The notes: a model not told the origin generated them from the letters alone. Positions 22,490-33,850 are shown, counted from the stretch's first letter. The stretch: DNA of 64,000 bases from Pictodentalium vernedei (GCA_031216915.1 CM062294.1:166239455-166303454), one strand, 5' to 3'. Program-made: numbers and translations.

Positions 22490-23250
22490 AAGTAGATGAG
22501 TTGTGTTTAGTTTGCTCTGCCGACAACTCTCAAACAAAATGCGCAATACACTGGGTATGCTGGAAAAAAGGCTGTGGTGCAACATTAAATACGAAGAATG
22601 ATATAGTTTCCTCTGTTGGTGCTCAACACAATCATCCAGCAGACTTCTATATATCAGGATCTAGTATTTTCACTCAGAAATGACCAAACCGAATCAAGTG
22701 TTGTCGAAAAAGTTCCCATGTATTATAGTGTAAGATCGGCCTTATATCGATCTCATGCAAAGACCAGACCGTCTCTCCAAAAGACACAGTCATTCATAGA
22801 TCTGCCGGACACATACAAACAGTTGGTGCTAGATTCCTTCTTGCAGATAACGGGGAGAATGAAAATAAACTTCTGATTTTTGCAACAGAGAGTAATCTGG
22901 CATTTTTAGCAGCAACAGACACTTTTTATTATGATGGCACTTTTGACAAGTGTCCAAAAGGATTTGTGCAACTGTACACCATTCATGCATTTGTTGAAAA
23001 CAAGATGGTTCCCTTAGTGTACGGATTTCTACCAAATAAAACCCAGGCAACATACACGAGATTCTTTCAGATTATAAGTGAGAAGGCACAGGAGATAGGT
23101 TTTCCGCTAACCCCAAGTTGTGTGTTCACGGATTTTGAAAGTGCTGCACAGAATGCCATCAGAACAGTGTTTCCATCTATTAGCATGAAAGGCTGTTTCT
23201 TTCATTATACTCAAAGTGTGTGTTACAAACTAGCTTTTCCGGTTTATTAA
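22490..23250 (+). pseudogene. FLYWCH zinc finger plus MULE transposase-domain remnant
   Basis: The first frame (22501-22683) has WVCWKKGCGATLNT and GAQHNHPAD, the C...C...HNH layout of a FLYWCH finger. After a frameshift, the frame upstream of 22966 reads FYYDGTFDKCPKGFVQLYTIHAF (catalytic Asp near 22932). It continues with PLVYGFLPNKTQATYTRFF, VFTDFESAAQNA (second Asp near 23130) and GCFFHYTQSV, typical of the MULE/MuDR transposase core. It is truncated at 23250 before the third acidic residue. It may be a MULE transposon or a domesticated FLYWCH-MULE gene; truncation and frameshifts argue it is dead. Confidence 0.8.
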
Positions 23251-23712
23251 ATATTTTTTTTCGGAAAAATATTTCATTTTTTTCGGATTTATTAAATATT
23301 TTCCCGTATATTTTATCCGTCGAAAACCGCTCTTCATTTGCTGCAAAAAATATTTTATCAATCAAAAATGCTATTTATGTTCTCCCTCGTCCATAAATAT
23401 CGGTTCTTGATTTATAAAAATATTTCTCATTATTGCCCAAATCTCTCCTATAAATTAGAAATAAACTATAATCTCCTTCCCTTTGATGTAGAGGATTAAT
23501 CACACCATCTTGTCCTACCTTTGGAAACAATAGCCGTCGGCACTTCGAGACGACCCCCATGTAGATTGCACCTACATCAAACAATTTCATGATCATATTT
23601 GTTTTATATTGAGTAATACTAGTGTTAGGAGGACCCCATTCAGATGGTGTTGGTTCGTTACATGTATACTACTCGAAGCAAAATGACCAAGGGCAAACAG
23701 GGATTGGGGCAA
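23251..23712. other. AT-rich sequence, no gene
   Basis: Dense TTTATTAAATATTTT-type motifs, then sequence without a recognisable signal. Confidence 0.5.
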
Positions 23713-24390
23713 AACTGAAAATTGCGTCTTCCGGTTTGCCCATCGGGGACGGCCATTTTTCGTTCGATATTGAATTCTGGGATACTTGAGCAACAACACC
23801 AAGAGATTGCTCCATGTGTTGGCTGCGTCAATCTTTCTGAATAAATGACGTTATTTCTTTTAACTTGAACACTGGCTTCCTAGAATTTAATATTAAATTG
23901 ATTTTTGTTACTTGAAAGTTTTAAAATCCTACTTTTGACCACAAATCTTTTCTCTTTAGGTTTACTGCCAGTATCAAAGTTGACAAAACTAACGGTGGAA
24001 GCAAGAATCATTTTCTTTCAATTTTATGATACAATAGAGTCCTTTGCGACTGCGTTCTCTTCTAGGTCTAACCTAATTCATATTAGAGAATGCAGTGAGC
24101 TCTATAGGTAACACACATGCATACATGTATGTATAGAAACCTGCAATTTCCAATAACGAAGTACATCTGACAAAGAGAAAATTGTGTGTTCCGATTTGCC
24201 GATCAGGGGCGGCCATTTTTTCGTTCGATATTGATTTCAGGGATAGTTGAAAATAAAAATAGCAACAAAAACAAGAGAATGCACCGTGTGTTGACCGCGT
24301 CAATCTTTCTGAATAAAAGACGTTAATATTTCTTTTAACTTGAACACTGGCTTCCTAGAATTCAGTATTAAATTGATTTTTGTCAGTTGA
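23713..24390. repeat. R tandem repeat, unit 1 and left part of unit 2
   Basis: A ~460-bp unit starting AAAATTG.GT.TTC and GGCCATTTTT.CGTTCGATATTGA occurs at 23713 and 24175. It includes TTTCTGAATAAATGACGTTA, TTAACTTGAACACTGGCTTCC and TTTACTGCCAGTATCAAA. Unit 2 is split by DIRS copy 2 at 24390 and continues at 34865. A third unit begins at about 35827. Confidence 0.8.
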
Positions 24391-24640
24391 AAATGATAAA
24401 TTTTAAGTAATTTGTATATTTTTTATACTTACCAATGGCCCAGACTAGCAGGTGCTAACTCAAAAATTAATCCAGGGCAAAACACAAATTTTGCCTCCCA
24501 ATCCCCAAAATTTGCATGGAAAACCAAAAAAACCAAGTCCTGTCTGGTCCTCCATACATTTTAGATCTGCACATGCGCAGTATCCAGGAAGGTACCGAAA
24601 TTGGTGCCAACCATCATTCTTTCTACAAATTGCCTGTTAA
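24391..24640. repeat. Left inverted terminal repeat, DIRS copy 2
   Basis: Starts AAATGATAAATTTTAAG; from CCAATGGCCCAGACTAGC it is the inverted match of 34630-34855. Confidence 0.85.
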
Positions 24641-24696
24641 ATGTTATGAACAGCGAGGAGGCATGAGTGCCCATTCATAGGAGGGCCATACCCGTC

Positions 24697-24780
24697 TGGG
24701 CCATTGGTAATTACAAAAAATATACAAATTACTTAAAATGTATCATATTTTTATACAACAACCAATGGCCTACACTAGCT
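24697..24780. repeat. Internal complementary region, DIRS copy 2
   Basis: CTGGGCCATTGGTAATTACA... complements the left terminus, and TTTTATACAACAACCAATGG complements the right terminus (34845-34864). It thus records a terminus-to-terminus junction. Confidence 0.85.
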
Positions 24781-25397
24781 GAATCGTAAAAAGGCTGGAG
24801 GGTCTAGGACTTGAAGGAAAATCCAATCTCTCAATTACTTCGGTAAAGGATAGCTCCTACAGGAGAATAGGAGAAGATAGAAATTATATATGTCTGTCTC
24901 CTTTACGAGAAAAGAGAAAGGCATAACACCAACAATGTAATTGAGTATTACATAATATATAATTCTCCATTTAATGCCAGCATAACCCATTATGCTAATT
25001 CGGTGAAGGAAAACCAATATATAATGACAGTCCAGAGAATGAGACTCTTTATACTCATTTAAAAGTGTCTGAGGATTGTATTTTAACGCCTGTTTGACAT
25101 GTGACATATACAAATGCGTCACAGTTCACAGTGAGCTACACTTTAAAAACAGTACATAAATGAGACAGTTATTGCTTCACCCCGCGCTACACATTAAAAC
25201 CATCACAGCATTGACTCAGGACTACTGACACCGGAGGAGGTCTTCCATTGCTTTTCACTATAACACCAGATGATCATAAGGGAAAAAACCATCCCTCCCC
25301 TTCCCCTTGTTCTGAGGTAAATATCCTCAGAACGAAGAGGGCAGCGGAACAGCATCAATGCTGGAATGGACTGCCTAAATACCTTTTGATGTAACCA

Positions 25398-26293
25398 TTA
25401 ATGGATGACATTCTGAGCAACAGAAATAGGACCCAAAGATCTAAGGTCACCGGAGATGGACTCTAAATTTCTCAGGTAAAACTTGGTAAATGAAGAGGGC
25501 TGTGTCCAGTAAGCAGCCTTCATGAGATCAGTAATGGATATACTGTTAGAATAAGCCCAAGAAGTGGACAGTGCTCTAACATCGTGCGCTGATATCTTAT
25601 TAACAGAACGTTGATCTGAAGACAGAGTTTCATAGGCAATGCGTATCCATCTAGCGATGGCATGAACAGAAATATCCTTTCTGTTAGGAATCAATGAAAT
25701 AAACGTTTTCTTCTTTTTCTAACAAAATCTGATTGACATTTATAAATGTGCATAGCCCTGACTGGACTCAGCAAAGGTCTACAGTTATCAGAAGACAGAA
25801 GAGCCTTAATGGCAATAGGCTCCGGCCGCTTGTCTGGAATCTGATTCTTAGCCCAAAACCCCACTTCCGTAGTGAGGGTAATAGTATTACCCACACTACG
25901 GTAGTGAGATTCATCAACAGAGAAAGCATGAAGTTCACTGACTCTTCCAGCAGATGCAAAGACTAAGAGAAGCACCATTTTATAGGTCAAGAATTTGAAC
26001 TCTACGAGCTTCAACAGAACTCAAGCCAAATTCCACTTAGGAATTAATCTGAGGATTCTAGGTCTATTGATAGAGAAATTTCTAACTAGCTTGGATAATG
26101 AAGTATTTGATCCAATAGCCAAGTTATCATGATGAGCGTAAGTATCTGATAACATAGACCTATAGCCCTTAATAGTGACGGGCTGCAGTTTGAGATCGTC
26201 AAACAAGTAGACAAGGAAATCAGCAATATTTGGTATGGACAGATCGTATAGTCTATCGACTGATCCTTCCACCAACAGAAGAAAACCCTCCAC
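25398..26293 (-). pseudogene. DIRS tyrosine recombinase, copy 2
   Basis: Frames 26293-26021, 26014-25691 and 25694-25398 together span the protein. The N-terminal helical domain contains NIADFLVYLFDDLKL and GYRSMLSDTY. The catalytic Arg lies in FASAGRVSELHAFS, HxxR in SAHDVRALS, and the nucleophile Tyr in FTKFYLRNLE. Frameshifts separate the pieces, so it is inactive. Its N-terminal domain is the part missing in copy 1. Confidence 0.88.
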
Positions 26294-26394
26294 TTCACTG
26301 CGTAGTTCAACGAAGAGGAGGACCTCCTGCAGTTAGAAATTTCATCCACTGCGCATCCTGTAAACTGTTTTCCGTGCAAGAAGGACCGCACAAC

Positions 26395-27110
26395 AGAAAT
26401 ATGTGAAGGTTGAGACCTTCCGGGTTGTGAGGCAGTGCGTGTGACTTCCCCTGATAAAGAAGATCCTCTCGTGGAGGAAGCTCATGGGGAATGTCCTATA
26501 ACAGACACCTAAGAAGATTGATCCAAGGTTTCTGTGACGACAGAGGTGCTACTAGCATGATTTTGCAATGAGACTGTTTGATCTTGAACAGAATCTGCTG
26601 AATCAACGGAGTTGGAGGATATGCATATCCTATCATTCCGTCCCATGCGACAGACAGGGCGTCTACTGAGTACACTCGATGATCTGGGAATGGCGACATG
26701 AACGTCAGTAACTGAGTGTCCAGGTGTGTCGCAAAAAGATCTATCATGGGACGATCCCACTGGTAGCAAATCTGTCTGAATATTAGCTTGTTGAGAGTTC
26801 ATTCCGATGGTAACAGGCGACCTTTCCCAGAGAGTGAGTACGCCATGATTCATGACGTATAGGAGAATCGTCTACGTTAATTCGCATAATGGAATCGAAT
26901 GAGTGCCGCCTTGGTTCCTGAGGTAAGCAACTACTGTCGAATTGTCCGACAGAATTTGAACATGGACGTTCGCTATTAGGCTAATCCAATGTTGAAGTGC
27001 TAGCCATATTAACATCATCTCTTTGATGTTTATGTGCTTCTCGAGAAACCGAGAGTCCTAAAGACCCTAACACTTCAAGTCTGCAGGACTTAGGGTCGTG
27101 CCCCAGCACG
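26395..27110 (-). pseudogene. DIRS RNase H, copy 2
   Basis: The - strand encodes VQILSDNSTVVAYLRNQGG (about 26990-26910), an RNase H catalytic Asp motif in DIRS pol. Further on come MIDLFATHLDTQLLTFMSP and SVDALSVAWDGMIGYAYPP (26747-26496), the conserved C-terminal RNase H block. Several frames are used and stops occur. This domain is absent from copy 1. Confidence 0.82.
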
Positions 27111-27119
27111 TCTGACTTG

Positions 27120-27611
27120 CATCCGCCATAATCGTGAAAGCCGGATCCGGCAGGTGCAGCGGAACTCCCTGAGTTAACCACTGAAGATCTGCCCAAATCT
27201 GAACCTTTTGTTTTACTAGGTCTGTTAAAACAATAAGTTTCGAGTGAATGCATCTTCACACTCCAGTTCTGAATAAAGAATATCTGGAGGGGACGCGTGC
27301 GCAGACGGCCCATCAGAATAAGATCTGCAGCTGTAGGACTTGTGAGACTTACCGGAGGAGAAGCTAGTCCTCTCCACGAATATCCTTGCCCTGTCGACTT
27401 TGGGGCGTCTGACTGATAGTCCCGATCAGACTTATGCCCCTTTCCCGAGTCGCTATACTGACGACCTCCGGAGTAATTGTATGAGGGTTTTTGTACCCTC
27501 ATGAGGAGTTCCCTTTTGATGATTTTGATTTGGAACCGTGTCCTCGCTTACTCTGGTCTGCTAAGACGCCGACTTCAACAACAGAGCACTGGACGCTTTC
27601 TTAGTAGCTTG
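27120..27611 (-). pseudogene. DIRS gag/pol linker fused across an RT deletion
   Basis: The frame 27502-26981 joins the linker ending ASPPVSLTS directly to AADLILMGRLRTRPLQ. In copy 1 these two segments lie about 2.4 kb apart with RT between them. The junction is near 27330. Confidence 0.75.
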
Positions 27612-28904
27612 TAGGGCTGCACGATATTCGGATTTCAATACCGGTAACAATATTTAAAAAAATATCGCGATATACCGGTATATCGTCAAGTTCAAAACAT
27701 GTAACAGTCTCACCCAAATTGTCCCAGTATTTTTTTGACATTCGAAGTCAAATAATTACGTTTTAAAAGCATTGAAATAATAAGCCTAGTAACTTGTCTT
27801 AATTCATTCTTGTATAAATATTTGGAAATTAACTTCATGATGGCACAATAAATATCGTTTATTTTGAGTCAATAATTTCAAATAATTTTTACTATTTGAT
27901 CCATCGCTTTACAAAACAAAAACGCTTCACCTGCGTTTTGTTGTGTGCATGTGAATAGATCACCACTAGAGGGCGTTTGCCATGTACTGGTTAAGCAGGA
28001 TGCCGCTAGAGGGCTAGGAGTTTGTACACTTTTCCACAAATGAAAGCAGTCAGTTTTGTCACGCGGTATCACAAACGCACATGCTCGATAGGTGCGTTTT
28101 GATGTACCGGTGAACCACCTCGTGCAGTGGGTGAATGCTGGCGATGTACAAATACTATTTCAATATTAAATCACTCTTAAGAAAGTGAAAATAAACAATA
28201 TTATTCCCTTTATATTTTTTATTAGTGTTTTGATGACTATCTGTCTAATTTTTAAGATGTGGCATGCAAGTCAGATCAAAACGTTCACCAACTTTTCAAA
28301 ACATTAACACGCGCGAACTGGTATTGACAAAAATGAATATTCATTACCGCAGCGCTTGGAATTGTGGGTTCATTAATAGGTATGCGATTTGTTCATATTG
28401 AAAAGCACATTCTAAGTGTGTCGGTAATAAAATAAAAAAAATATTACTGCAGCGCTTGGAATTGTGAGAACAAGTGCAATGAAGTGGGAGGAACTATTAG
28501 TATTAAGCCAGAATTTCCCGGTCCAACAAAAGCCATTATTAATGGAAATACGGTAATCATTCTTCACGGTTTAAGTTCGAAGCCATACTGTTTGGGGAAA
28601 ATCTGTACTTACCCGTGTCATCGGAGAAACCAAAATAAAACAGCTTATGGGAGAATATTTTACTAGTACCAGGACAGGAAGTGTATTGATAAAAAAACAA
28701 ACTGCTTTCACAGTTTCTGTTTATATACACTTTTTTTCAATCAGCTGTGAGATTAAATAGAATTTTTTTGAAAATGTATGTCACTAAAAACCGCGGCTCG
28801 AAATGAATATCGTTACAGACGGTATTAAAAAAAATGGACGATATTTAACCGGTTAAGATTTCAATACCGGTATTACCGGTATATCGAAATACCGTGCAGC
28901 CCTA
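27612..28904. mobile_element. hAT-type element inside DIRS copy 2 gag
   Basis: Ends are TAGGGCTGCACGATAT and, reverse-complemented, TAGGGCTGCACGGTAT. GTAGCTTG is duplicated exactly at 27604-27611 and 28911-28918; CATGTA (28905-28910) is extra sequence before the right copy. Copy 1 has a single uninterrupted GTAGCTTG (about 17138). Subterminal regions repeat ACCGGTATATCG. No transposase is recognised in 1.3 kb. Confidence 0.9.
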
Positions 28905-28918
28905 CATGTAGTAGCTTG

Positions 28919-30020
28919 TTCGTATACTAACAAAAGCTTGCCGTCAAAGATAGTACGTCCGGAGACCGGAGCGACCCAGAGAGAGCTTTTCACGTTGTCA
29001 TCTATAAGTGATGACGACGCAAGGGCAGCATCACATCTAATTAACTCCAGATTAGCCACTGTCAGGGCAGAGTTATACGTGGCGTACATGATTGCCCTGG
29101 AAAGAACTCTAAGAGAGGTACATACGTCCTCAAATTCCTTCCCATTGAGCCATAGCTCTGGTATGGTGATCTGAGTAGGACATTGCGTCCAAATTCGCTC
29201 TATTCGATGAAATTGCAGTTTCCATTACATCTGAGCAAATACTGAATGATGCAGGTAAGGATATATCTAAATCCCCATCCTGCTCATCCAAACGCAGTGG
29301 AGCTCACTGCACATCTTCCCCAACCATTTTAAATGAACGTGGTCCAAGGAATGGTATATTTAAGGAAGATGTTCACAAGAAACGGCCTTTTTTCCTCACA
29401 CTTGAGAGGTTAAATATGGCGTCGTCTACATGGCCGAAGGCCTGTGACACCTGCCTAGACTGAACCGGGAAAGAAAGAATTTCTTACTTCCTCTGTATAA
29501 AGTCTGCATCTAGAGACGTCAGCGGTTTCTCTCTTGTTGTCGCAGCTTGCTGATTCGGTGGAACAAACTGAGGGTAGTATTGATGGATAAAATCCAACAC
29601 AACCATGTGTTGCTCCGAAAGGGAAAGGTAATCCTCTTTCTTATCCCTTTCACCATCCGAGTGAATCAGTTGCGAATCTCGGTCCATTATATCTGCGTGA
29701 ACAGACAATTGAACCATCCCAGCACTGTCCGACAGCTCAGGTTCTGAGTCTGAGGGCGACTGCTCCCACACTTGCTGGGATGCTGCGATCAGCTGCGCAA
29801 TCTGAGACAGCAAGTCCATCATCGCGGCCTGAGGAGCAGCAGTTTTCGGTTTCTTAGCCGCTTGCTGCTCCAGGGAGGGAGTTCCGGAGATGGATCTCTT
29901 CTCTGAACGTCCTGATGATCGAGGCCTCAGCTCCTTAGCTACCGGATGGTCCAACTTCACAGGCGAAGAGTGGTTCCTTCTACACGCAGCAGGCTGGATA
30001 TCCGAAGTCAGGTAGATAGG
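28919..30020 (-). pseudogene. DIRS gag-like ORF, C-terminal and middle part, copy 2
   Basis: Frames 29089-28853 and 30158-29484 match the copy-1 gag (MMDLLSQIAQLIAASQQV, GERDKKEDYLSLSEQH, LASSSLID). The reading frame is broken near 29480. The ORF is separated from its N-terminus (33.1-33.85 kb) by the Mag-like element. Confidence 0.8.
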
Positions 30021-30025
30021 ATGTG

Positions 30026-30179
30026 TGTAGACGAGTGCTTGGGCCGAACTGTTCTTGTTCAACTTTATTGCATGTACGCGTGACTGTGAAATGTATAATC
30101 TGGTAACTCGCGCATGTAACAACACACGGCTAAACATCATTAAATATATAACCTTCAAGCCTTCTCACATAATTCGACA
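30026..30179 (+). repeat. 5' LTR of the Mag-like element
   Basis: 154 bp, TG...CA, with an AAATATATA stretch near 30142. It is identical by eye to the 3' LTR except for 8 extra bases near 30151. Confidence 0.92.
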
Positions 30180-30199
30180 TGGTGACAGAAGCGGGATTC
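30180..30199 (+). promoter_or_regulatory. Primer-binding site, Leu-tRNA-like
   Basis: TGGTGACAGAAGCGGGATTC directly follows the LTR. Its complement reads as the 3' acceptor end and T-loop edge (GAATCCCGCTTCTG...CCA) of a tRNA, closest in memory to animal tRNA-Leu. The exact isoacceptor is not verified. Confidence 0.7.
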
Positions 30200-30341
30200 A
30201 GTCAGCTTTCCATTCCAAGATGATGCTAGTGCAAACAAAATATTTATTTTGACATTTAACGTCGCAATCATTGCTCGGAAAGACATTACATTTCCTATTT
30301 TCGTGTTTTGAACTTTGACCTCTTACTTGGTGAAACTGAAA

Positions 30342-31095
30342 ATGGATAACGGTCACCGCAAGCCGGATATTTTGTCGTTTGAAGGCAACGTGGCGGAGAA
30401 CTGGAGTCTTTTTGCCCAAGAGTTTGACATATTGCCGCAGCCCATAGCGAAAAAGATAAGAAAACACAGGCATATATTTTGCTAAATTTAGCCGGCACTG
30501 AAGCCATTGAATGCGAAAGAAGTTTTACATATGGATCCGACGAAACTCGCGAAGATCCGGAAACCATGAAACGCAAGTTCTATGAACTCTGTAACCCACA
30601 AAAAAACATAACTATGGAAAGGCATAAGTTCAACTCAAGAAATCAAAAACCAAATGAGTCTATTCAAGACTATGTAACAGATTTAAAAAATAAAGCAAGC
30701 ACATGTGAATTTTAAACTCTGAAAGATGATCTTATACGTGACCGCATAGTTTGTGGAATAAGAAATGACAAGTAAGAAAACTACTTCTACGCGAAAGTAA
30801 ACTTTCTCTCGAAAAGGCAATTTCTATTTGTCAAGTGAATGAGCTTTCTGACGAACGAATTAAAGAAATTTCACAACATTCGACTGAACATGATGTTGCC
30901 GCAATAAGCAAATATAAGTACAAAGCAAAGAAGCAAACTTTGGATCACAAACCTAAATCTCTACCTCCACAACAAACAGGACCATGTGGCAATTGTGGTA
31001 AATTACACCCTCCAAGGCATTGTCCAGCCTACGGTAAACAGTGTAGTGCATGTCATAAGATGAATCATTTCCAAAAATTTTGTCGTTCATCCTGA
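30342..31095 (+). pseudogene. Mag-like gag with two CCHC zinc knuckles
   Basis: Starts MDNGHRKPDILSF at 30342. A frameshift near 30440 and a stop at 30713 break the capsid-like part (AGTEAIECERSF, ERHKFNSRNQKPNES). A further stop or shift near 30770 precedes the C-terminal frame 30835-31095. That frame holds CGNCGKLHPPRHC (CX2CX3HX4C) and CSACHKMNHFQKFC (CX2CX4HX4C), the RNA-binding knuckles of nucleocapsid. A stop at 31093 separates it from protease. Confidence 0.88.
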
Positions 31096-31721
31096 AGAAT
31101 TAATTATCAACAGAAATTTCAAAATCACAAGGCTATTCATGACATTGCACCAGAATTTGATGAATGTGTTAACGATTTTGATCAATTTGTCATCGATACA
31201 GTCGAAACAGCATGTGATGTTAAGAACCGAGAAGTACATGCCACTCTACATATTAACAGTAACCCCATTGACTTAAAAATAGATACAGGTGCAAAATGCA
31301 ACGTCATTCCTTTATCACTCTGTGAACAACTGAAACTTAAAATGCAAATTGATCCATGTCAAAATGTCAACTTGATTGCATACAGTGGCCATAAAATTGA
31401 CTGTATTGGCCGACTTACAATTCAATGTGTATCAAACTCAAACTCACAAAATACAATTTTCTGTTGTTGACAAAAATGTACAACCAATTATTGGTTTGGA
31501 CGATTGTTTGAATTTACGTCTCATTAAATTTGATAAAGAAATTCATGCTATTAACCCAGAAACATTTTCTGAAACTATTTTTAACTATTCAGATTTATTT
31601 GATGACAAGCTCGGTCAGCTTCCTTTGACTTACAAAATGAAACTGACGCAAGATGCGCAACCTGTTGTTCGTCCGCCGCGAAAAATTCCAGTCCCAATGA
31701 TGGACAAAGTAAAACAAGATT
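31096..31721 (+). pseudogene. Mag-like protease and start of reverse transcriptase
   Basis: The retropepsin active site DTGA lies near 31278 (LKIDTGAKCNVIP). A frameshift near 31395 precedes the frame 31376-31786. That frame contains the QPIIGLDDCLNL protease C-terminus and the pre-RT block ending VVRPPRKIP with PMMDKVK. The coding match stops at about 31721, where the inverted repeat starts. The RT active site and RNase H are absent. Confidence 0.85.
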
Positions 31722-31935
31722 ATCAAGGTCTTTATTCAGGGTTGGACAGTATACTGTTTCATGGGCCCTTGTTTTTGTTGTGGTGAGTCCTGGGTGTCCG
31801 GAATGAAGGACAGACAAGTAGTCGCTTTGCAGAGTAGGTGGCACAATGACTGTGTCCTTTCACCCAGGACTCACCACAACAAAAACAAGGGCCCATGAAA
31901 CAGTATACTGGCCAACCCTGAATAAAGACCTTGAT
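31722..31935. repeat. 75-bp inverted repeat at the RT deletion junction
   Basis: Arms 31722-31796 and 31861-31935 are inverted copies with one mismatch, around a 64-bp spacer. The right arm is the natural integrase zinc-finger coding sequence. The left arm plus spacer, read on the - strand, encode the same region with extra upstream residues (SVLHSGHPGLTTTKTRAHET). Confidence 0.92.
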
Positions 31936-32935
31936 AATCTTGTTGCCAACTGTAGCACATGCAACAGTCTCAAGCATCACCAACAAAAAGAAGCTCTGAA
32001 CTCATATCCTGTGCCAGATTTGCCACGGTCTACTGTGGCTAGTGACATTTTCGAGTGGAACTCTCTTCAATACATTGTTGTTGTAGACTCCTATTCTGGA
32101 TGGTTTGAAATGAGCACTTTAAGAACAGTCACATCTAAATCAGTCATCAACAAGCTTAAAAAATATTTTTCTACTCACGGTATACCATCAACCTTTATGT
32201 CAGACAATGCAAGCTACTATACAAGCAAAGAATTCAAAGCTTTTGCTCATGAGTGGGATTTCAAACTGATAACTAGCAGTCCTGAATATCCAACTTCCAA
32301 CGGCTTAGCTGAGAGAGCAGTACAAAGTGCAAAATACTTGCTTGAAAAATGCAAGCGAAGTGGAACTGACCCACACATTGCTTTGATACATTTAAGAAAC
32401 ACACCACGCAATTCAGTTTTAGGATCACCTGCACAACGTTTGATGTCGCGCCAATTGAAAACAACTTTACCAACTCCTAAAAGACATTTGAAGCCAAGTG
32501 TACTTGACAACACCATCATTCAAAAGCAGCTTGTTCATTGTCGCTCTCAGAACAAGAAACATTATGAAAAAACTGCCAAAACTCTACCTGAACTTCAACC
32601 GAAACAAACTGTGAGATTGCAAACAAAACGTGGGTTACGATAAAATAGACTTCATCTCCAAACCTACTCAGGATCCACGATCATACATTGTGTCCATGGA
32701 GAATGGAATGTACAGAAGAAATCGCAGACATCTTCCTCCGGTAACTGAACCTTCACCGTCATTTGAATCCTCTACAAACCGGAACTATGAAGCTGTCACC
32801 TTACCTGAAACCACACCTCAGCAAGATATCAATCCATTATTACCAAATACCCAAAACAGTGAACAACCACCCATAAGAACACGCTGCGGTAGAATCTCAA
32901 AACCCAACCCGAAATATACAAACTTTGTAAAACTA
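31861..32935 (+). pseudogene. Mag-like integrase
   Basis: Frame 31846-32643 carries the HHCC zinc finger (HPGLTTTKTRAHETV then CSTCNSLKHH), the first core Asp in VVVDSYSGWFE, the second in FMSDNASYYTSKEF, and SNGLAERAVQSAKYL with the third, Glu. A frameshift near 32636 leads to 32630-32938 with KPTQDPRSYIV and RRNRRHLPPVTE, the C-terminal module, and the end PKYTNFVKL. The core is uninterrupted, but it lacks an upstream pol frame and its 5' edge is rearranged. Confidence 0.88.
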
Positions 32936-32947
32936 TGAGAGAGGAGA
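32936..32947 (+). promoter_or_regulatory. Polypurine tract
   Basis: GAGAGAGGAGA immediately before the 3' LTR, the usual plus-strand primer position. Confidence 0.75.
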
Positions 32948-33093
32948 TGTAGACGAGTGCTTGGGCCGAACTGTTCTTGTTCAACTTTATTGCATGTACG
33001 CGTGACTGTGAAATGTATAATCTGGTAACTCGCGCATGTAACAACACACGGCTAAACATCATTAAATATATAGCCTTCTCACATAATTCGACA
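32948..33093 (+). repeat. 3' LTR of the Mag-like element
   Basis: 146 bp, TGTAGACGAG...CGACA. Identical to the 5' LTR by eye except for the 8-bp indel. Confidence 0.92.
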
Positions 33094-33098
33094 ATGCG

Positions 33099-33850
33099 GT
33101 TGTGTGTGCATAATGATCGTAGCGGAAGAAGCCGTGAGTGTAGCCGAGGCCGGCTGCAGTCTAGACCGAGCATCCCGAGTGGCAGGTGTGGACATATGCT
33201 CTAGTCTGCGCAGGTTTTTCATAACATCTGGCCCCAGATGTTGCTGGGTTAGAGAAGGACCTCTCCCGCTTGCGGACTTTTCAGACCTCGCCAAGCCTCC
33301 CAACAAAAAACTTGCCGGCTTCCTCCCTAGTTCCGTCATCGCTGGGTGAGCTTATTTTGTTTTTAAGGTGCTCGCTCTACCCACTACACTTCCATCGACA
33401 GCAATGGACATACCCAGTGTCACGGCTCCTACAGACGGAGTAAACGCTTCAGCGGTCGAGCTATCATCTAGCTGCTGGCAAAGGATTAAAACCACCGCCC
33501 AGAGGCCTTATCCCTTGCCTAATATTCAAGAGCACCTTAGCAGCTAGCTCTGTTTGCTCATCAGAGCACGACGACAGTAGCACACTTTTGTTAGGTGTCA
33601 CATTACCATCACCATGTTCTTGTTCCTCTGAAAAAGAAACTGAAAAACTTGAATGACCTTGCGGCGAGAGTACTGGCATTGGCCTCTCACTGCCAACAAT
33701 GTACAGTGACACCCGCATCCAACGTTTGTCATCCCAATCAACACATGTAGGACAAGAATTCATAGGAGTACACCGACTACAAGCAAAGCAACACGCATAT
33801 AAATCTGAGGAAGACTTCCTCGCCTTACATTTTGAGCAATAAGCTTTCAT
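33099..33850 (-). pseudogene. DIRS gag-like ORF, N-terminal part, copy 2
   Basis: Starts at 33850 with MKAYCSKCKARKSS and further cysteines (CCFACSRCTPMNSCPTC), a likely metal-binding N-terminus. It continues to 33464, then 33339-33079 in another frame (KPASFLLGGLARSEK). The Mag element separates it from the remainder at 30.02 kb. Confidence 0.75.

Larger units (their letters stand above)
30026..33093 (+). mobile_element. Mag-like Ty3/gypsy LTR retrotransposon, internally deleted
   Basis: LTRs (154 and 146 bp) start TGTAGACGAG and end CGACA. The flanks are ATGTG (30021-30025) and ATGCG (33094-33098), a 5-bp duplication with one change; copy 1 of DIRS has an uninterrupted site here. Order on + is primer site, gag with two zinc knuckles, protease, the start of RT, integrase, purine tract, LTR. 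Most of RT and all of RNase H are deleted, replaced by an inverted integrase copy. The Leu-tRNA-like primer site and short LTRs fit the Mag clade, which includes SURL and Steamer. Confidence 0.9.
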
